Source of the DNA: Scytonema sp. UIC 10036
Lineage (GTDB): Bacteria; Cyanobacteriota; Cyanobacteriia; Cyanobacteriales; Nostocaceae
Length of the DNA stretch: 64,000 bases
Direction of reading: 5' to 3'
Assembly: GCF_009725235.1 (NCBI RefSeq)
Contig: NZ_WJFC01000031.1
Location: 1 to 64,000, forward strand
Position numbers and translations under genes: made by a program. Position 1 is the first letter of the stretch, and every line of letters starts with the position of its first letter. Below, piece by piece: positions 17,503-27,330 of the stretch. Under the pieces are notes generated by a model. The model did no database searches. It had not been told where the DNA came from and saw only the letters and a program-made list of their open reading frames with translations.

Positions 17503-19512
17503 ATGCAAACGTTAAAGGAGAAAATTCAGCTTGAAGAACGTTCAAGGCTACTAAGTTATGCGATCGCAGTTGCTGTTAGCCTGCTGGCACTGCTAATTTC
17601 GCTCGTCTTATCGCCACTCCTAGCACAAAATTCCCTAGTCTTGTTTGTTACAGCTGTAGCGATCGGTTCCTTGTATGGAAGTTTTGGTGCTAGTTTGCTA
17701 GCTACTACACTCTGTAGTTTAGCTTATACTTACTTCTTCATAGCTCCAATTTATTCTCCTGCTATTGCTACTGAGAATGGGATTCTGGAATTGGGCTTAT
17801 TTGTGGGAGTATGTTTGCTAATCAGCAGTCTCAGCACTGCTCGTCACTCCACAGAAAATCGCCAACGCAAACAAATCGAGATTGAATTGCAGGAAAGTTA
17901 CAACTTACTTGAAACAATCATTGAGGAAACCACGGATGCTGTCTTTGTCAAAGACCTTCAGGGGCGTTACAAATTCATTAATGCGATCGCAGATCGGATT
18001 TTGGGCAGAGCAAAAGAAGAAATCATTGGCTTTGATGACACAGAACTCTTACCTCTTAACTTTGCGACGGCTTTGAGAGAGGTTGACCAAAGAATTATGA
18101 TGAAGGGAGAGGGGGAAGTTGTGGAAGAGAAGGCGCTCTCGGATGGCAGCGTCCACACCTATCTTTCAACAAAAGATCCCTATCGGGATACTCTTGGCAA
18201 TATCATTGGTTTAATTGGAATAGCACGAGACATTACAGAACGCAAGCAAACTCAAGAAGCATTATCGCGCTCTCTTCAACGCCTGGAAACCCTGCAACAA
18301 CTCGATCGTGCTATCCTGAATGCGGAGTCAACCGAAGAAATTGCTCGTGAAGCACTTTTACGGATGCATTACGTACTGCCTTACGTTGAAGCCACCGTTG
18401 CACTATTTAATTTTGAAACAGGTAATGCCCAGATACTGGCAGGCACAATTGATGGTGTGTCAAGGGGGGAAACCGTACCGCTCGAGCAGTTGATACCAAA
18501 TTTTATTTCAAGGGAATCAGAGAGAATTCGTTATGTAGAAGATATTGCCACTCTTGAGGAGCGCCCGCTTTTAATTGAGCGGCAACTTTTAGAAGGCAAG
18601 CTGAGTTTTTTGGCAGTACCACTGGTGGTGGAAAGAAATTTGATTGGTGAACTGAGTCTATTTGCCAATCAAAAGGCAGCGTTTAGTCCAGAACACCAGC
18701 AAATTGCTACTGAGGTTGCAAACCAGCTAGCAGTAGCAATTCAGCAGGCTCGACAACGAGAACAACTGCAATGTTACACTATCGAACTCGAACACCAAGT
18801 AGCAGAGCGAACGGCGGCACTTGAGGAATCCAATGCTGATATGGAAGCCTTTACTTACTCGATAGCTCACGATCTACGGGAACCCGTGCGTGTCTTACAA
18901 GGATTTGCGCGAGTTTTGTTGGAAGATTACACCGACGAACTAGATCCGGTTGCACAAGACTTTATCAAGCGCATTTTTACCAACGCCGAGCGGATGGAAA
19001 AGTTACTGCGGGACTTATTGGCATACAGTCGCCTGAATCGGCTGGAGTTATCAGCTAAGCCTACTAGCTTATCAAATGTGATGGCGGAGGTGCTGACTTT
19101 ACTGGAAGTACAAATTCAGCAGCAGCAAGCGATTGTGACAGTAGAAGAACCACTGCTGACGGTGATGGGGAATTATACCGCCCTTGTTCAGGTGGTCACA
19201 AATTTATTGAGCAACGCTATCAAGTTTGTGGCTCCTGGAGTTCAACCTTCTGTGCGGGTATGGACACAAAAGCAGGATCTGTGGATGCGGTTGTGGGTGG
19301 AAGATAACGGTATCGGTGTCGATCCAAGACACCAACAGCGCATTTTCAGAGTATTTGAACGCTTGCACGCGCAGGAAGTGTATCCTGGTACTGGCATTGG
19401 CTTAGCGATCGTCCGTAGAGCAGTTGAACGCATGGGAGGGCAAGTTGGTATTGAATCGGCAATAGGGCAGGGAAGTCGGTTATGGATAGAGTTGCCAGTC
19501 ACTCCTCAGTAA
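17503..19512 (+). CDS. Membrane sensor histidine kinase (DUF4118-PAS-GAF-HisKA-HATPase)
   Basis: A 669-residue kinase from ATG 17503; a GTG at 17431 is also in frame but sits in a tandem repeat overlapping the previous gene. The N-terminus has three or four closely spaced helices typical of the KdpD-like DUF4118 sensor module (LSYAIAVAVSLLALLISLVLSPLLA onwards). A PAS domain follows (LLETIIEETTDAVFVKD ... GIARDITERK), then a GAF-like domain (IAREALLRMHYVLP ... QLAVAIQQARQ). The phytochrome-type DHp domain has YSIAHDLREPVRVLQGF (His near residue 455). The ATPase domain has NLLSNAIKF (N box), EDNGIGVD (G1) and GTGIGLAIV (G2). It should autophosphorylate and pass phosphate to a receiver; the adjacent Rcp-like protein lacks the acceptor Asp, so the true partner may be elsewhere. 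Confidence 0.88.
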   Translation: MQTLKEKIQLEERSRLLSYAIAVAVSLLALLISLVLSPLLAQNSLVLFVTAVAIGSLYGSFGASLLATTLCSLAYTYFFIAPIYSPAIATENGILELGLFVGVCLLISSLSTARHSTENRQRKQIEIELQESYNLLETIIEETTDAVFVKDLQGRYKFINAIADRILGRAKEEIIGFDDTELLPLNFATALREVDQRIMMKGEGEVVEEKALSDGSVHTYLSTKDPYRDTLGNIIGLIGIARDITERKQTQEALSRSLQRLETLQQLDRAILNAESTEEIAREALLRMHYVLPYVEATVALFNFETGNAQILAGTIDGVSRGETVPLEQLIPNFISRESERIRYVEDIATLEERPLLIERQLLEGKLSFLAVPLVVERNLIGELSLFANQKAAFSPEHQQIATEVANQLAVAIQQARQREQLQCYTIELEHQVAERTAALEESNADMEAFTYSIAHDLREPVRVLQGFARVLLEDYTDELDPVAQDFIKRIFTNAERMEKLLRDLLAYSRLNRLELSAKPTSLSNVMAEVLTLLEVQIQQQQAIVTVEEPLLTVMGNYTALVQVVTNLLSNAIKFVAPGVQPSVRVWTQKQDLWMRLWVEDNGIGVDPRHQQRIFRVFERLHAQEVYPGTGIGLAIVRRAVERMGGQVGIESAIGQGSRLWIELPVTPQ

Positions 19513-19634
19513 TAGTACTGCTTACTGAAGGTGAAAAACTATTCTATAACCAACGAGCAATAGTATAACTTACGCCAAAGTCTTATAAAGACTACTAGAT
19601 TAACTCATAGTGTTGACCGTTTTAACAAATTTAA

Positions 19635-22112
19635 ATGTTGCGCCTTCTTCTAATTGATGATAACGAACATGACCGTACCTTGATTATTTACAGATTAAGG
19701 TGTGAATTCCCTGACCTTAAGGTGGAACAAGTTACACAAGCTGAAGACTTCCAGCAAGCATTGGAAGCAGGTCATTTTGAGTTAGTCATCACTGATTATC
19801 GTTTGCGTTGGAATGATGGGCTGACTGTTTTGCGCGATATTAAGTCCCGCTATCCCAACTGTCCGGTCATTATGTTTACTGATAGCGGCTCTGAGGAGAT
19901 TGCAGTTGAAGCAATGAAGACGGGGCTGGATGACTATATCATCAAATCAGCAAAGCACTATGTCCGTTTGCCCGTTGCAGTCCGCTCAATCTTACAACGA
20001 TTGGAACAACAGCAAAGAGCAGAGAAAGCCCTGCAAGAAGCGAATCAGCGTTCTGCCGATATTCTTGAAAGCATTACAGATGCCTTCTGTGCTTTGGATG
20101 AACAGTTTCGATTTACTTACATTAATCAAAAATTAGAGCAAATTTTGCTCAAAACGCAGGCAGAGCTTCTCGGCAAAAACATTTGGGAAGAGTATCCGGA
20201 AGCGATCGACTCTGTATGCTATCAAAAGTATCATGAAGCCGCAACAACAAAACTTCCTGTCCAATTTGAAGCGTTTTGTCCCCACCTTGATATGTGGTTG
20301 GAAGTGAGAGTTTATCCACAGGCAGATGGACTGACTATTTACAGCCATGATATCAGCGATCGCAAGCGTTCCGAGTTAGAACGAGAGCAATTTCTTGCCC
20401 GCGAGCAAGCCGCCCGTGCAGAAGCAGAAGCTCAAGAGAGGCGTTCCACCTTCTTAGCGGAGGCAAGCCGCCTTTTAGCTTCTTCGCTCGACTACCATAC
20501 TACGCTCAGTCACGTGGCAAGTATAGCAGTCCCAACTCTTGCAGACTGGTGTTTTGTGGATATTGTTGAGAAGAATTTGACTGTCTTTAATGAACCAATA
20601 ATCGTTGCATCCGATCCAGAGAAGGAAGCGCTGATTCGAGAACTCAGGCAACGGTATCCCCCCCCAGCCGATGCAGATTTTGGCGCACCGAAGGTTTTGC
20701 GAACAGGACAGCCGGAAATGGCTACTGAAATTTCAGAGGTACTTTTACTGTCCATAGCACAAGATGACCGACACTTGAGCTTGTTGCGCCAGTTGAATGC
20801 ACAGTCTTATATGCTCGTGCCACTGATTGTTGGCGATCGCAAGCTCGGTACAATCGCTTTTACGTCAGCACAGCCAGAACGTCGATATCAAAAGGCAGAC
20901 TTAGCGATGGCTACTGAAGTGGCTCAACGGGCTGCCATTGCAATTGACAATGCACGGCTATACCGGGAAGCTTGGGAAGCCAACCGGATTAAAGACGAGT
21001 TTTTAGCGATCGTTTCCCACGAACTCCGCACGCCACTGAACTCCATACTTGGTTGGGCAAAAATGCTGCGTCAGCGAAAATTAAACCAAGCTACTGCTAC
21101 TAAGGCTCTTGAAACCATAGAGCGCAATGCCGAACTTCAAACGAAACTTATTGAAGATATTCTTGATGTTTCACGGATTGTCCAAGGCAAAATCCGCCTT
21201 AATTTACGTCCCCTTTACCTAAAACCTGTGATTGAAGCTGTGGTCGAAAATACACGTCCTAGTGCTGAAGCCAAAGCAGTTCAGGTTGGGTTAGTAATTG
21301 ACCCTAATGTCGGTCAGGTGACAGGTGACGCAGATCGCTTGCAACAGATTGTGTGGAATCTGCTTTCCAACGCCGTCAAATTCTCCCCTTCTGGAGGACG
21401 GGTTGAAATTCGGCTCGAGCAGGTAAATTCAATGGCTCAAATTACAGTAAGCGATACAGGAGCAGGTATTAGCGCTGATTTTCTGCCCTATGTCTTTGAA
21501 CGTTTCCGTCAGGCTGATGGCTCAACAACTAGAGCAAATGGTGGACTGGGTTTAGGGCTGGCGATCGTGCGTCATTTAGTTGAGATGCACAATGGCACGG
21601 TTTATGCAGCCAGTGATGGGGAAGGCTTGGGCGCAACTTTCACGGTGCAACTACCGATTATAGAAGAACAAATTGTACAGCAAACTCCCATGCGCTTAAA
21701 CTCTAATAGCGAGTTTCCATCTCTCAATGGTTTGCGAATTCTTATTGTAGACGATAATGTTGATACTCTCGAACTGATTACCTTCATTTTAGAACAGTGT
21801 CAGGCACAAGTCAAAACTGCGACATCAGCCAGTGATGCGATCTCAATCTTCTTACAATTCAAACCTGAGGTTTTGATTAGTGACATCGGTATGCCCGGTG
21901 AGGACGGCTATTCGCTGATTCAAAAAATCCGAACTCTTCCACCAGAGCAAAATGGACAAGTTCCAGCCGCTGCTCTCACGGCATTTGCTGGAGAATCTGA
22001 AAGCAGTCGCGCACTAGCAGCTGGGTTTCAAATACATATTTCCAAACCAGTTGACCCTACTGAGTTAGTCGCAGCCATTGTGAAGTTGGCTAAACTCAAC
22101 GGACAGGTTTAA
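19635..22112 (+). CDS. Hybrid histidine kinase (REC-PAS-GAF-HisKA-HATPase-REC)
   Basis: An 825-residue cytosolic hybrid kinase. The N-terminal receiver (~3-120) has intact IDDNEHD and VITDYRLRWNDG. A PAS domain covers ~135-245 (SITDAFCALDEQFRFTYIN ... YSHDISDRK), and a GAF domain ~270-440. HisKA contains FLAIVSHELRTPLNSILGW (His near 462), and the HATPase has NLLSNAVKF, DTGAGIS and GLGLGLAIV. A C-terminal receiver (~700-820) has IVDDN, LISDIGMPGEDG and HISKP. It has no transmembrane segment. The two receivers flanking the kinase core suggest a phosphorelay hub. It follows the membrane kinase by 122 bases and is probably part of the same signalling cluster. Confidence 0.9.
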   Translation: MLRLLLIDDNEHDRTLIIYRLRCEFPDLKVEQVTQAEDFQQALEAGHFELVITDYRLRWNDGLTVLRDIKSRYPNCPVIMFTDSGSEEIAVEAMKTGLDDYIIKSAKHYVRLPVAVRSILQRLEQQQRAEKALQEANQRSADILESITDAFCALDEQFRFTYINQKLEQILLKTQAELLGKNIWEEYPEAIDSVCYQKYHEAATTKLPVQFEAFCPHLDMWLEVRVYPQADGLTIYSHDISDRKRSELEREQFLAREQAARAEAEAQERRSTFLAEASRLLASSLDYHTTLSHVASIAVPTLADWCFVDIVEKNLTVFNEPIIVASDPEKEALIRELRQRYPPPADADFGAPKVLRTGQPEMATEISEVLLLSIAQDDRHLSLLRQLNAQSYMLVPLIVGDRKLGTIAFTSAQPERRYQKADLAMATEVAQRAAIAIDNARLYREAWEANRIKDEFLAIVSHELRTPLNSILGWAKMLRQRKLNQATATKALETIERNAELQTKLIEDILDVSRIVQGKIRLNLRPLYLKPVIEAVVENTRPSAEAKAVQVGLVIDPNVGQVTGDADRLQQIVWNLLSNAVKFSPSGGRVEIRLEQVNSMAQITVSDTGAGISADFLPYVFERFRQADGSTTRANGGLGLGLAIVRHLVEMHNGTVYAASDGEGLGATFTVQLPIIEEQIVQQTPMRLNSNSEFPSLNGLRILIVDDNVDTLELITFILEQCQAQVKTATSASDAISIFLQFKPEVLISDIGMPGEDGYSLIQKIRTLPPEQNGQVPAAALTAFAGESESSRALAAGFQIHISKPVDPTELVAAIVKLAKLNGQV

Positions 22113-22128
22113 AAACCTCGGTGTTTTT

Positions 22129-22233
22129 TTGTATCTGTGGGAGTGGCAAACTGGACGCATCTTAAAAGCGCAGGGAAAAATCAAAGAGGCGATTTCTGCC
22201 TACAAGCGGTTACAAGTTCCTGACAGAAGTACG
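22129..22233 (+). pseudogene. TPR fragment of a CHAT-type protein
   Basis: The translation reads LYLWEWQTGRILKAQGKIKEA then ISAYKRL. This matches the W-Q-x-G-R-I-L-x-A-Q-G-x-x-x-x-A-I-x-A-Y repeat typical of TPR stretches in cyanobacterial CHAT-domain proteins. Only about 34 codons remain. An inverted repeat (22225-22270) cuts it off. Confidence 0.5.
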
Positions 22234-22270
22234 AGGGCAGAGGGCAGCTATGTAATGCCCTCGTACTTCT
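22225..22270. repeat. 15-bp inverted repeat between two gene relics
   Basis: AGAAGTACGAGGGCA pairs with TGCCCTCGTACTTCT around a 16-base loop containing GAGGGCAGCTATG. The loop word also occurs in the element that interrupts the kinase relic at 35937-36124, so both may belong to one dispersed family. Confidence 0.6.
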
Positions 22271-22279
22271 TTTCCCACA

Positions 22280-22438
22280 GGAGGTATGCGGTCTGTACTA
22301 AATGAAGGTGAATCAACTAAATCGCCCACTGCAACTACGTCTCGCCGTCCTTGGAAAGTGGGAGACCCAATTGTGGAAGCGCAAGGTGTTTACAGACTAG
22401 CGAATGGAGAGCTTGTTCTGAGTCGCGAGTGTCCTTAA
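22280..22438 (+). pseudogene. C-terminal fragment of a secreted filamentous adhesin-like protein
   Basis: The frame reads GGMRSVLNEGESTKSPTATTS, then RPWKVGDPIVEAQGVYRLANG and LVLSRECP before the stop. This tail (RPWxVGxPIVEAxGxYRLxNGxLVLSREC) is one I associate with the C-terminus of cyanobacterial two-partner-secreted hemagglutinin-like adhesins, which often neighbour CHAT/TPR genes. Only the last ~52 codons survive. Confidence 0.45.
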
Positions 22439-22474
22439 CTCCTTAAAATCGGAGTTTGAAGAGCCCCTCTCCTC

Positions 22475-22960
22475 CTAGGAGAGGACTTCTAGCCATTCCG
22501 GCTTCACTTCCAAACCGGAACGCATCTCTAAGGGAGTGTAAAACACACCGTCGAGTGCCCATTTAACTTTATTTAACATTTCATTCATTGGCAAACTTTT
22601 ATCTGCCACTGTAAATCCACCTTCGTGAAGGCTAATAGCGGGTTTTAGCCGCTTTAGGGCGCGAGATTCGGCAGTCTGCACTACAATATTAAGAGTCGGA
22701 TGCTCCTGCATCAGCAAATAATATTGGTCTTGCTGTTGGCTTTCAGAACGATTTACCGAAGATAACTCCAAATGCCGACGTATAATGAATGACTCTTGCA
22801 ACAGCCCGTTCCGAATAGTCTCTCCTTTCTCACACATTCTCATCCATTGCTTACTGTACCACCAAACTAACGCTTGTTGTGCCTGATGATGAGAAACAAG
22901 CAACCACCAGACAACCAAAACACTGCTAATAATAAGTACGCTTTCTTTCAGAAGAACCAT
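22475..22960 (-). CDS. Hypothetical protein, N-terminal membrane anchor
   Basis: 161 residues: one hydrophobic helix at ~5-22 (KESVLIISSVLVVWWLLV) followed by a ~135-residue soluble domain rich in Gln, Glu and Leu (ALKRLKPAISLHEGGFTVADKSLPMNEML). I do not recognise the family. A weakly conserved membrane-anchored protein of the accessory genome is the best description. It is convergent with the adhesin relic. Confidence 0.55.
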   Translation of the reverse strand: MVLLKESVLIISSVLVVWWLLVSHHQAQQALVWWYSKQWMRMCEKGETIRNGLLQESFIIRRHLELSSVNRSESQQQDQYYLLMQEHPTLNIVVQTAESRALKRLKPAISLHEGGFTVADKSLPMNEMLNKVKWALDGVFYTPLEMRSGLEVKPEWLEVLS

Positions 22961-23334
22961 TTCTGTATTTTAAATAGTTAATTGTCTGCAATGGCATAAG
23001 TGTAAACGGTTCATTTTTATGAATCATCTATAGATTAAATAGTATACTTTTCTTTCAGGCGATGTTAATTGCAAGAAAGGACAAAGCTCATTGCATAAAA
23101 GTGCAACCCTATTACCAACAATTGTGTTATCCCTGTTTTATGACTTTGGGTAAAGAAAAAATAAGAATCAACTCAACTAGCAATTATTTTTGCACGCTTC
23201 TGACAGCACCAAAATTTATTCACGCCCATCTACTTCATAAAAAAATACGTTAAACTCAGCCATGCTGGAAACCATCGCTATAGATTATAATGTTATTTAT
23301 AGATAATTCTTATTTCTAAACCTAAAGATAAATT

Positions 23335-23640
23335 ATGCAGTACCAAATTTTTGTTCAAAGTCAAAAAGATAACTTTGTGGCATCAGTAGTTGGGATACCA
23401 AATATAATGGTTGAGGCGAATACAGAAGAAGAAGCTATTTCAAAGGTTAAAACGGCGTTAGAAACGCAATTAGCAACAGGTAAGTTTGTGACTATTGAAG
23501 TTAATCCCAAAGAACTACCTCACCAAGAAACAAATCAGATGAAGTATGCAGGAATATTTGCGAACGACCCAACATTTGATGATTTTATGGAGAAACTAGC
23601 TGCTATCCGCAAAGAATCAAATACAATGGTAGATGAGTGA
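23335..23640 (+). CDS. Antitoxin of a PIN-type toxin-antitoxin pair
   Basis: A 101-residue protein. The N-terminal ~60 residues (YQIFVQSQKDNFVASVVGIPNIMVEANTEEEAISKVKTAL) have the HicB-like half-fold seen in several cyanobacterial antitoxins. The C-terminal part (YAGIFANDPTFDDFMEKLAAIRKE) is typical of the toxin-binding tail before PIN genes. The stop codon overlaps the next start by one base (TGATG), which indicates translational coupling. Confidence 0.72.
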   Translation: MQYQIFVQSQKDNFVASVVGIPNIMVEANTEEEAISKVKTALETQLATGKFVTIEVNPKELPHQETNQMKYAGIFANDPTFDDFMEKLAAIRKESNTMVDE

Positions 23641-24053
23641 TGATTTATATTTTAGATACAGACCACTTAAGTCTTTATGGACGAAATCATCCTATCCTCA
23701 TCCCAAAACTATTAGCAGCGAAAATACAACTAACAACAACTGCGATTAATGTTGAAGAACAATTAAGAGGTCGTTTGGCTCAAGTTGCTGAAGTAAAAGA
23801 GGGAGTCGTCCAATCAAATGCTTATCAGCGATTAGTTGAAACAGTCATGCTGCTATCGGAATTTAATGTCCTTCAGTATGACGAAAAATCTCAATCAATT
23901 TATCAAACCTTCAGAGCACAACGTATTCGTATTGGAACTCAAGATTTACGTATCGCTTCAATAGTTATTGCGAATAAAGGAATCCTCTTAACAAGAAATC
24001 TGCGGGATTTTGAGAAAGTTCCTGGACTAAATATAGAAGATTGGTCGAGTTAG
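23640..24053 (+). CDS. PIN-domain ribonuclease toxin (VapC-like)
   Basis: A 137-residue PIN domain: IYILDTDHLSLY carries the first catalytic Asp pair, TTTAINVEEQLRG the conserved Glu, and IRIGTQDLRIASIVIANKGILLTRNLRDFEKVPGL the later Asp cluster (TQDLRIA, TRNLRDF). VapC-like toxins cleave tRNA or rRNA. An ATG at 23640 is preferred over the GTG one codon upstream. All four acidic positions are present, so the toxin looks active. It forms an operon with the antitoxin. Confidence 0.85.
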   Translation: MIYILDTDHLSLYGRNHPILIPKLLAAKIQLTTTAINVEEQLRGRLAQVAEVKEGVVQSNAYQRLVETVMLLSEFNVLQYDEKSQSIYQTFRAQRIRIGTQDLRIASIVIANKGILLTRNLRDFEKVPGLNIEDWSS

Positions 24054-24071
24054 CCATTAATTTTATTATGC

Positions 24072-24206
24072 CAATTAAAAATTACACGGGTTACTATCTG
24101 TGAATCTGTTCATCTTGATAAAATTGATCGCACAAGAGAGAACCGAGCTTGGTGTCAAGAAAGAGGTATTATAATGAGCGAACCTCATGACGGAAGACCT
24201 TTTCAT
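24072..24206 (+). pseudogene. IS5-family transposase fragment
   Basis: The frame reads RVTICESVHLDKIDRTRENR, then AWCQERGIIMSEPHDGRP. This follows the D-x-I-Y-R-T-R-x-N-R-A-W-C-x-x-x-G-I-R-x-S-G-P-P-L-G-R-P block before the last catalytic region of IS5/IS1182-type transposases. About 45 codons are left, without the DDE residues or ends. Confidence 0.6.
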
Positions 24207-24819
24207 AATTGCCACTGCTGACCGTACCAGATGTTTATCTTTTTGCACAAGCGATCGGCATTGTAGAAGCATCATTGCACTTTAGTTCTGGGGGATTGGG
24301 TAGCGATCGCTTTTCAACAAATGAAAAATGCAGTGCTACAAAAGTTAGTGGTTTGACGGCGAAGCGATCGACTACCTTCTTCAACTCCCTTAAGTATTGT
24401 AGAGAAATTGCGACAAGTCGTTTGGCATCGAACGCTTATGTACGAGATGATTGTTCGCGAGGTACTCAAGTTCTGACGGGGTCGAGCGGCGTCCTAGAAC
24501 CGCGTTGCGATGAGGATGACGACCAAACCTTGCAATTACGTCCCGATATCCGCGTGCTTGCGCGGCAATAGTAAGGAATATCTCGGCAAAATCAAGTGCT
24601 GACAGTGATTCTCTACATTAACCTTAAGTAGGCGGCGTAGAAATTATCACTGTGTTGTAGTTGCGGTACATGCGAAGACAGCGCTACTACGAGCCAAATA
24701 CAAAGATTTTACTTTTCGTTACATAACTATATCTTGAATGAGGTGAGGTCTTTCAGGAGGCGGAGCCTCACTTTAAGGCATTCCCAGGCTCCGCCTGGGA
24801 ACGAGAGTCCCCCTACTCC
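24207..24819. other. Intergenic region with two dispersed repeats
   Basis: This stretch holds no credible gene; an open frame at 24209-24571 shows no domain. At 24657-24690 lies a hairpin repeat related to the one at 11875. At 24755-24805 lies a copy of the CTCGTTCCCAG family. Confidence 0.6.
24755..24805. repeat. CTCGTTCCCAG-family interspersed repeat
   Basis: The copy contains GGAGGCGGAGCCTC, a short spacer, GCATTCCCAGGCTCCGCCTG and GGAACGAG. The second half is itself a hairpin (CCCAGGCTCCGCCTGGG-like). It lies 15 bases downstream of the DUF3769 stop codon and may serve as that gene's terminator. Confidence 0.75.
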
Positions 24820-27330
24820 CTATTGCTGTCTAACACCACCAACAACTGGCTTAACTTCACTGGGATCGGAGAAAGGATCGGTTCCACCACTCCAGTTGAA
24901 ATCACTGATTCGGAAGCTGATACCACCTAACTGCTGTACTGGGTTATAACGCAAAGTGATTCCGTAGGTACGGCGGCTGTATTCCACCACGTAGTCTGTA
25001 CTGGCGCGTTCTCCAGTGTCTAAGTTGATTGAGGTTTCAAATCCAAAACGAAATGGTCCGTAAATCTGCTGAGTAATGCCCGCTCTCAGCACTTTGTTAT
25101 CCACGGAACGATCGAACAAAAAGGGAGATAAACCACTGTTAAGACCTTGGGAATAGCTAATCACAAAGCCAGTATAGTCAAAGAAAGGTCGGGAAAAGTG
25201 ACCGAATTGCCCTTGTAAACCAACTGTTGCAAACAATGTATTTTGACTATCTCCACTGCTGTAATGACTGGTTGTTCCAGTTAATCCACCGAAAGCTTGC
25301 ACGTAAGGTACAACTGGATTGGCTGTATACCGCAATCCTTGAGTGGGTGTAGCAGGTAATGGTTTCCCTTGCCATAGTGTTACTCCACCGTTCAGGGCTG
25401 CACTCGCTTGCAGGCGCGTCAGGGAGACACGATTGTTTCTGCGATCAACTTCTAGCAAGTCTGGGCGATCTGTATTCGCTTCGATTAATTGAGCACCCCC
25501 TTGGTAGCTGAGGTTAAGACCGCTTTTTCCTAGAGGAATAATGGGAGAGGTGATAATACCTCCAAGACTGCTTTGTACGGTTTGAAAGCCGAGGGTACCG
25601 TTGTAAAGTCGATCGCGATAGCTGTATTCCAGTGTGAGAGTGTGGGGGTTTTGCTCTCCTAAAAGTAACTGGCGCAGTCGCAAACTGGCTCTGAGGTTAT
25701 CTTCTATATCATTCAGGTCGAAACTGGTCAATAATCCGGTCCCTTCTAGGGATGTCCGTGGACTCACAGTGGCTCTCACTGTTGATTTTATACCAAACAG
25801 CGACGCGGCATTCCCGGCTCCACTCTGTACTGCTTTTTGAGGGTAGAACTGGGGCGTAAGACTGAAGGTGACTCCTTCTGTATCTATAGGTTTAAAAGTC
25901 CGTTCAATATAAAGTCCTCCCCGTTGGTCGCCATCATAACCAATTGAGAACAATCCTGGTGTGACATCACGTTCCCTACGGTCAATCACTTCCTCGTTCT
26001 TGGGAATTGGTACGGAGAATCCTCGGTCAAAAACTAAACGCTGTCTTCTCGTTTTGATGCGATCGCGTAAAGGTGCTTCCCGTGTCAGGGTCACTGTATC
26101 TGCCCTGACTTCCAATTCAGGAGGTGAAAAGGGGTCATTGGTTAGGCGGACATTTCTCGCTTGCCAACCTCGGGAGTAAAAATCAATTCTTCCTGCTTCA
26201 AAACGGACGCGTCTGACTTGTCCCCCTTGTTGTGGTGTGGGTATGTTGCTTGCTCCTCCCCCACCGCCCAAGTTGACATTCAGCCCACCAGGGCTACCCG
26301 CTTGTAATGGTTGATTTTGTCTGATGCGATCGCTCAAAGGACGCGCTGGGACTCCTCCTGTTGTCACATCCGTGGGTAAAAAACTCAAATCCTGACCGGC
26401 ACTGGGAATAAAAACCTCACCACTGCCGTTGAGTAATTCCCCATCGTCCTGAATAAAATTATATGTAAACTTCTGTCCGCGCAGAACTTGATCTCCCCGT
26501 GTCAGGGCAACATTGCCGTCCCCCACAGCAATCAAATTATCCATATTAACTTGCACGCGATCGGCATCCACAACAGCGCCATCAAATCTCACAACCACGT
26601 TACCCTCAGCCGTAATCACCCGTCGTTGCGCGTCATACTGTTGTCTGTCAGAAATAACTTCAACAATTCTTTCTCCTGGTGCTGGGGTGCTTGGTGCTGG
26701 AGTTGTACCGGATGGTTGGTTTTGTTGTGGTGTTGTGGTATTATTTTGCGTTTCGGGAACCGATTGAGTTTGGTTGGGATCGGGTTCTGTCCCTTCTTCA
26801 CCACGCACTTTGAATTCTATTTGTACTGGCGGACGATTTGGAGATTGTTCGGTGGTGGTAGGGCTTTGATTTTGTACCTGGGCTGATTCTTCTACCGATG
26901 CCGTGTGCTCTTGGGATAAATTCTTAAGTCTCAGTGCTTTTGGTAGTTCTTTCGCTTGCGTATTGGAACCACTACCGTTATTGGGGCTGGAAGATTGAAC
27001 TTGCTGTAGGGGATAACCAATGGAAAGATTCTCACCTAAAAATGCTGCACTTTTTGAAGCGGTAATAGGCGAAAATTCAGGTGGAAAAGTTTCTGGCTGA
27101 CTGGGTGTGGATAGTGTTTGAGCAACTTGTAACTGGTTTTCAGTTGAAGTGTTCCCAGTTGTTTGGAAATCGAGTTTTTCCCGTCGTCCTTCAGACTTTT
27201 CCTTGTTTTCCGATGTCTTTTCCGACACTGGATTGAATCCAATCTCGCGGACAAGTGGAGTGGTAGGACTAGCTGATTGTACGGGTTCAACGATGGGAAG
27301 CGGTTCGGGCGGCAGAACTGGATGAAGCAT
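24820..27330 (-). CDS. DUF3769 outer-membrane protein, LptD/OstA-like
   Basis: An 836-residue protein. Residues ~1-230 are low-complexity (Pro, Ser, Gln and Thr rich). An LptA/OstA-type domain then covers ~230-320 (VIEVISDRQQYDAQRRVITAEGNVVVRFDGAVVDADRVQVN...GDGNVALTRGDQVLRG), and a C-terminal beta-barrel-like region of alternating aromatic/polar strands covers ~420-836 (DUF3769). The family is the cyanobacterial counterpart of LptD, thought to insert lipopolysaccharide in the outer leaflet of the outer membrane. No clear signal peptide follows the chosen ATG, so the true start may lie upstream, or the N-terminal linker may be unusual. Downstream and codirectional with psbI. Confidence 0.85.
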   Translation of the reverse strand: MLHPVLPPEPLPIVEPVQSASPTTPLVREIGFNPVSEKTSENKEKSEGRREKLDFQTTGNTSTENQLQVAQTLSTPSQPETFPPEFSPITASKSAAFLGENLSIGYPLQQVQSSSPNNGSGSNTQAKELPKALRLKNLSQEHTASVEESAQVQNQSPTTTEQSPNRPPVQIEFKVRGEEGTEPDPNQTQSVPETQNNTTTPQQNQPSGTTPAPSTPAPGERIVEVISDRQQYDAQRRVITAEGNVVVRFDGAVVDADRVQVNMDNLIAVGDGNVALTRGDQVLRGQKFTYNFIQDDGELLNGSGEVFIPSAGQDLSFLPTDVTTGGVPARPLSDRIRQNQPLQAGSPGGLNVNLGGGGGASNIPTPQQGGQVRRVRFEAGRIDFYSRGWQARNVRLTNDPFSPPELEVRADTVTLTREAPLRDRIKTRRQRLVFDRGFSVPIPKNEEVIDRRERDVTPGLFSIGYDGDQRGGLYIERTFKPIDTEGVTFSLTPQFYPQKAVQSGAGNAASLFGIKSTVRATVSPRTSLEGTGLLTSFDLNDIEDNLRASLRLRQLLLGEQNPHTLTLEYSYRDRLYNGTLGFQTVQSSLGGIITSPIIPLGKSGLNLSYQGGAQLIEANTDRPDLLEVDRRNNRVSLTRLQASAALNGGVTLWQGKPLPATPTQGLRYTANPVVPYVQAFGGLTGTTSHYSSGDSQNTLFATVGLQGQFGHFSRPFFDYTGFVISYSQGLNSGLSPFLFDRSVDNKVLRAGITQQIYGPFRFGFETSINLDTGERASTDYVVEYSRRTYGITLRYNPVQQLGGISFRISDFNWSGGTDPFSDPSEVKPVVGGVRQQ

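Noticed and set aside
24209..24571. Plus-strand frame of 120 codons
   Set aside because: Composition and lack of any domain suggest chance; only the preceding transposase fragment is supported.
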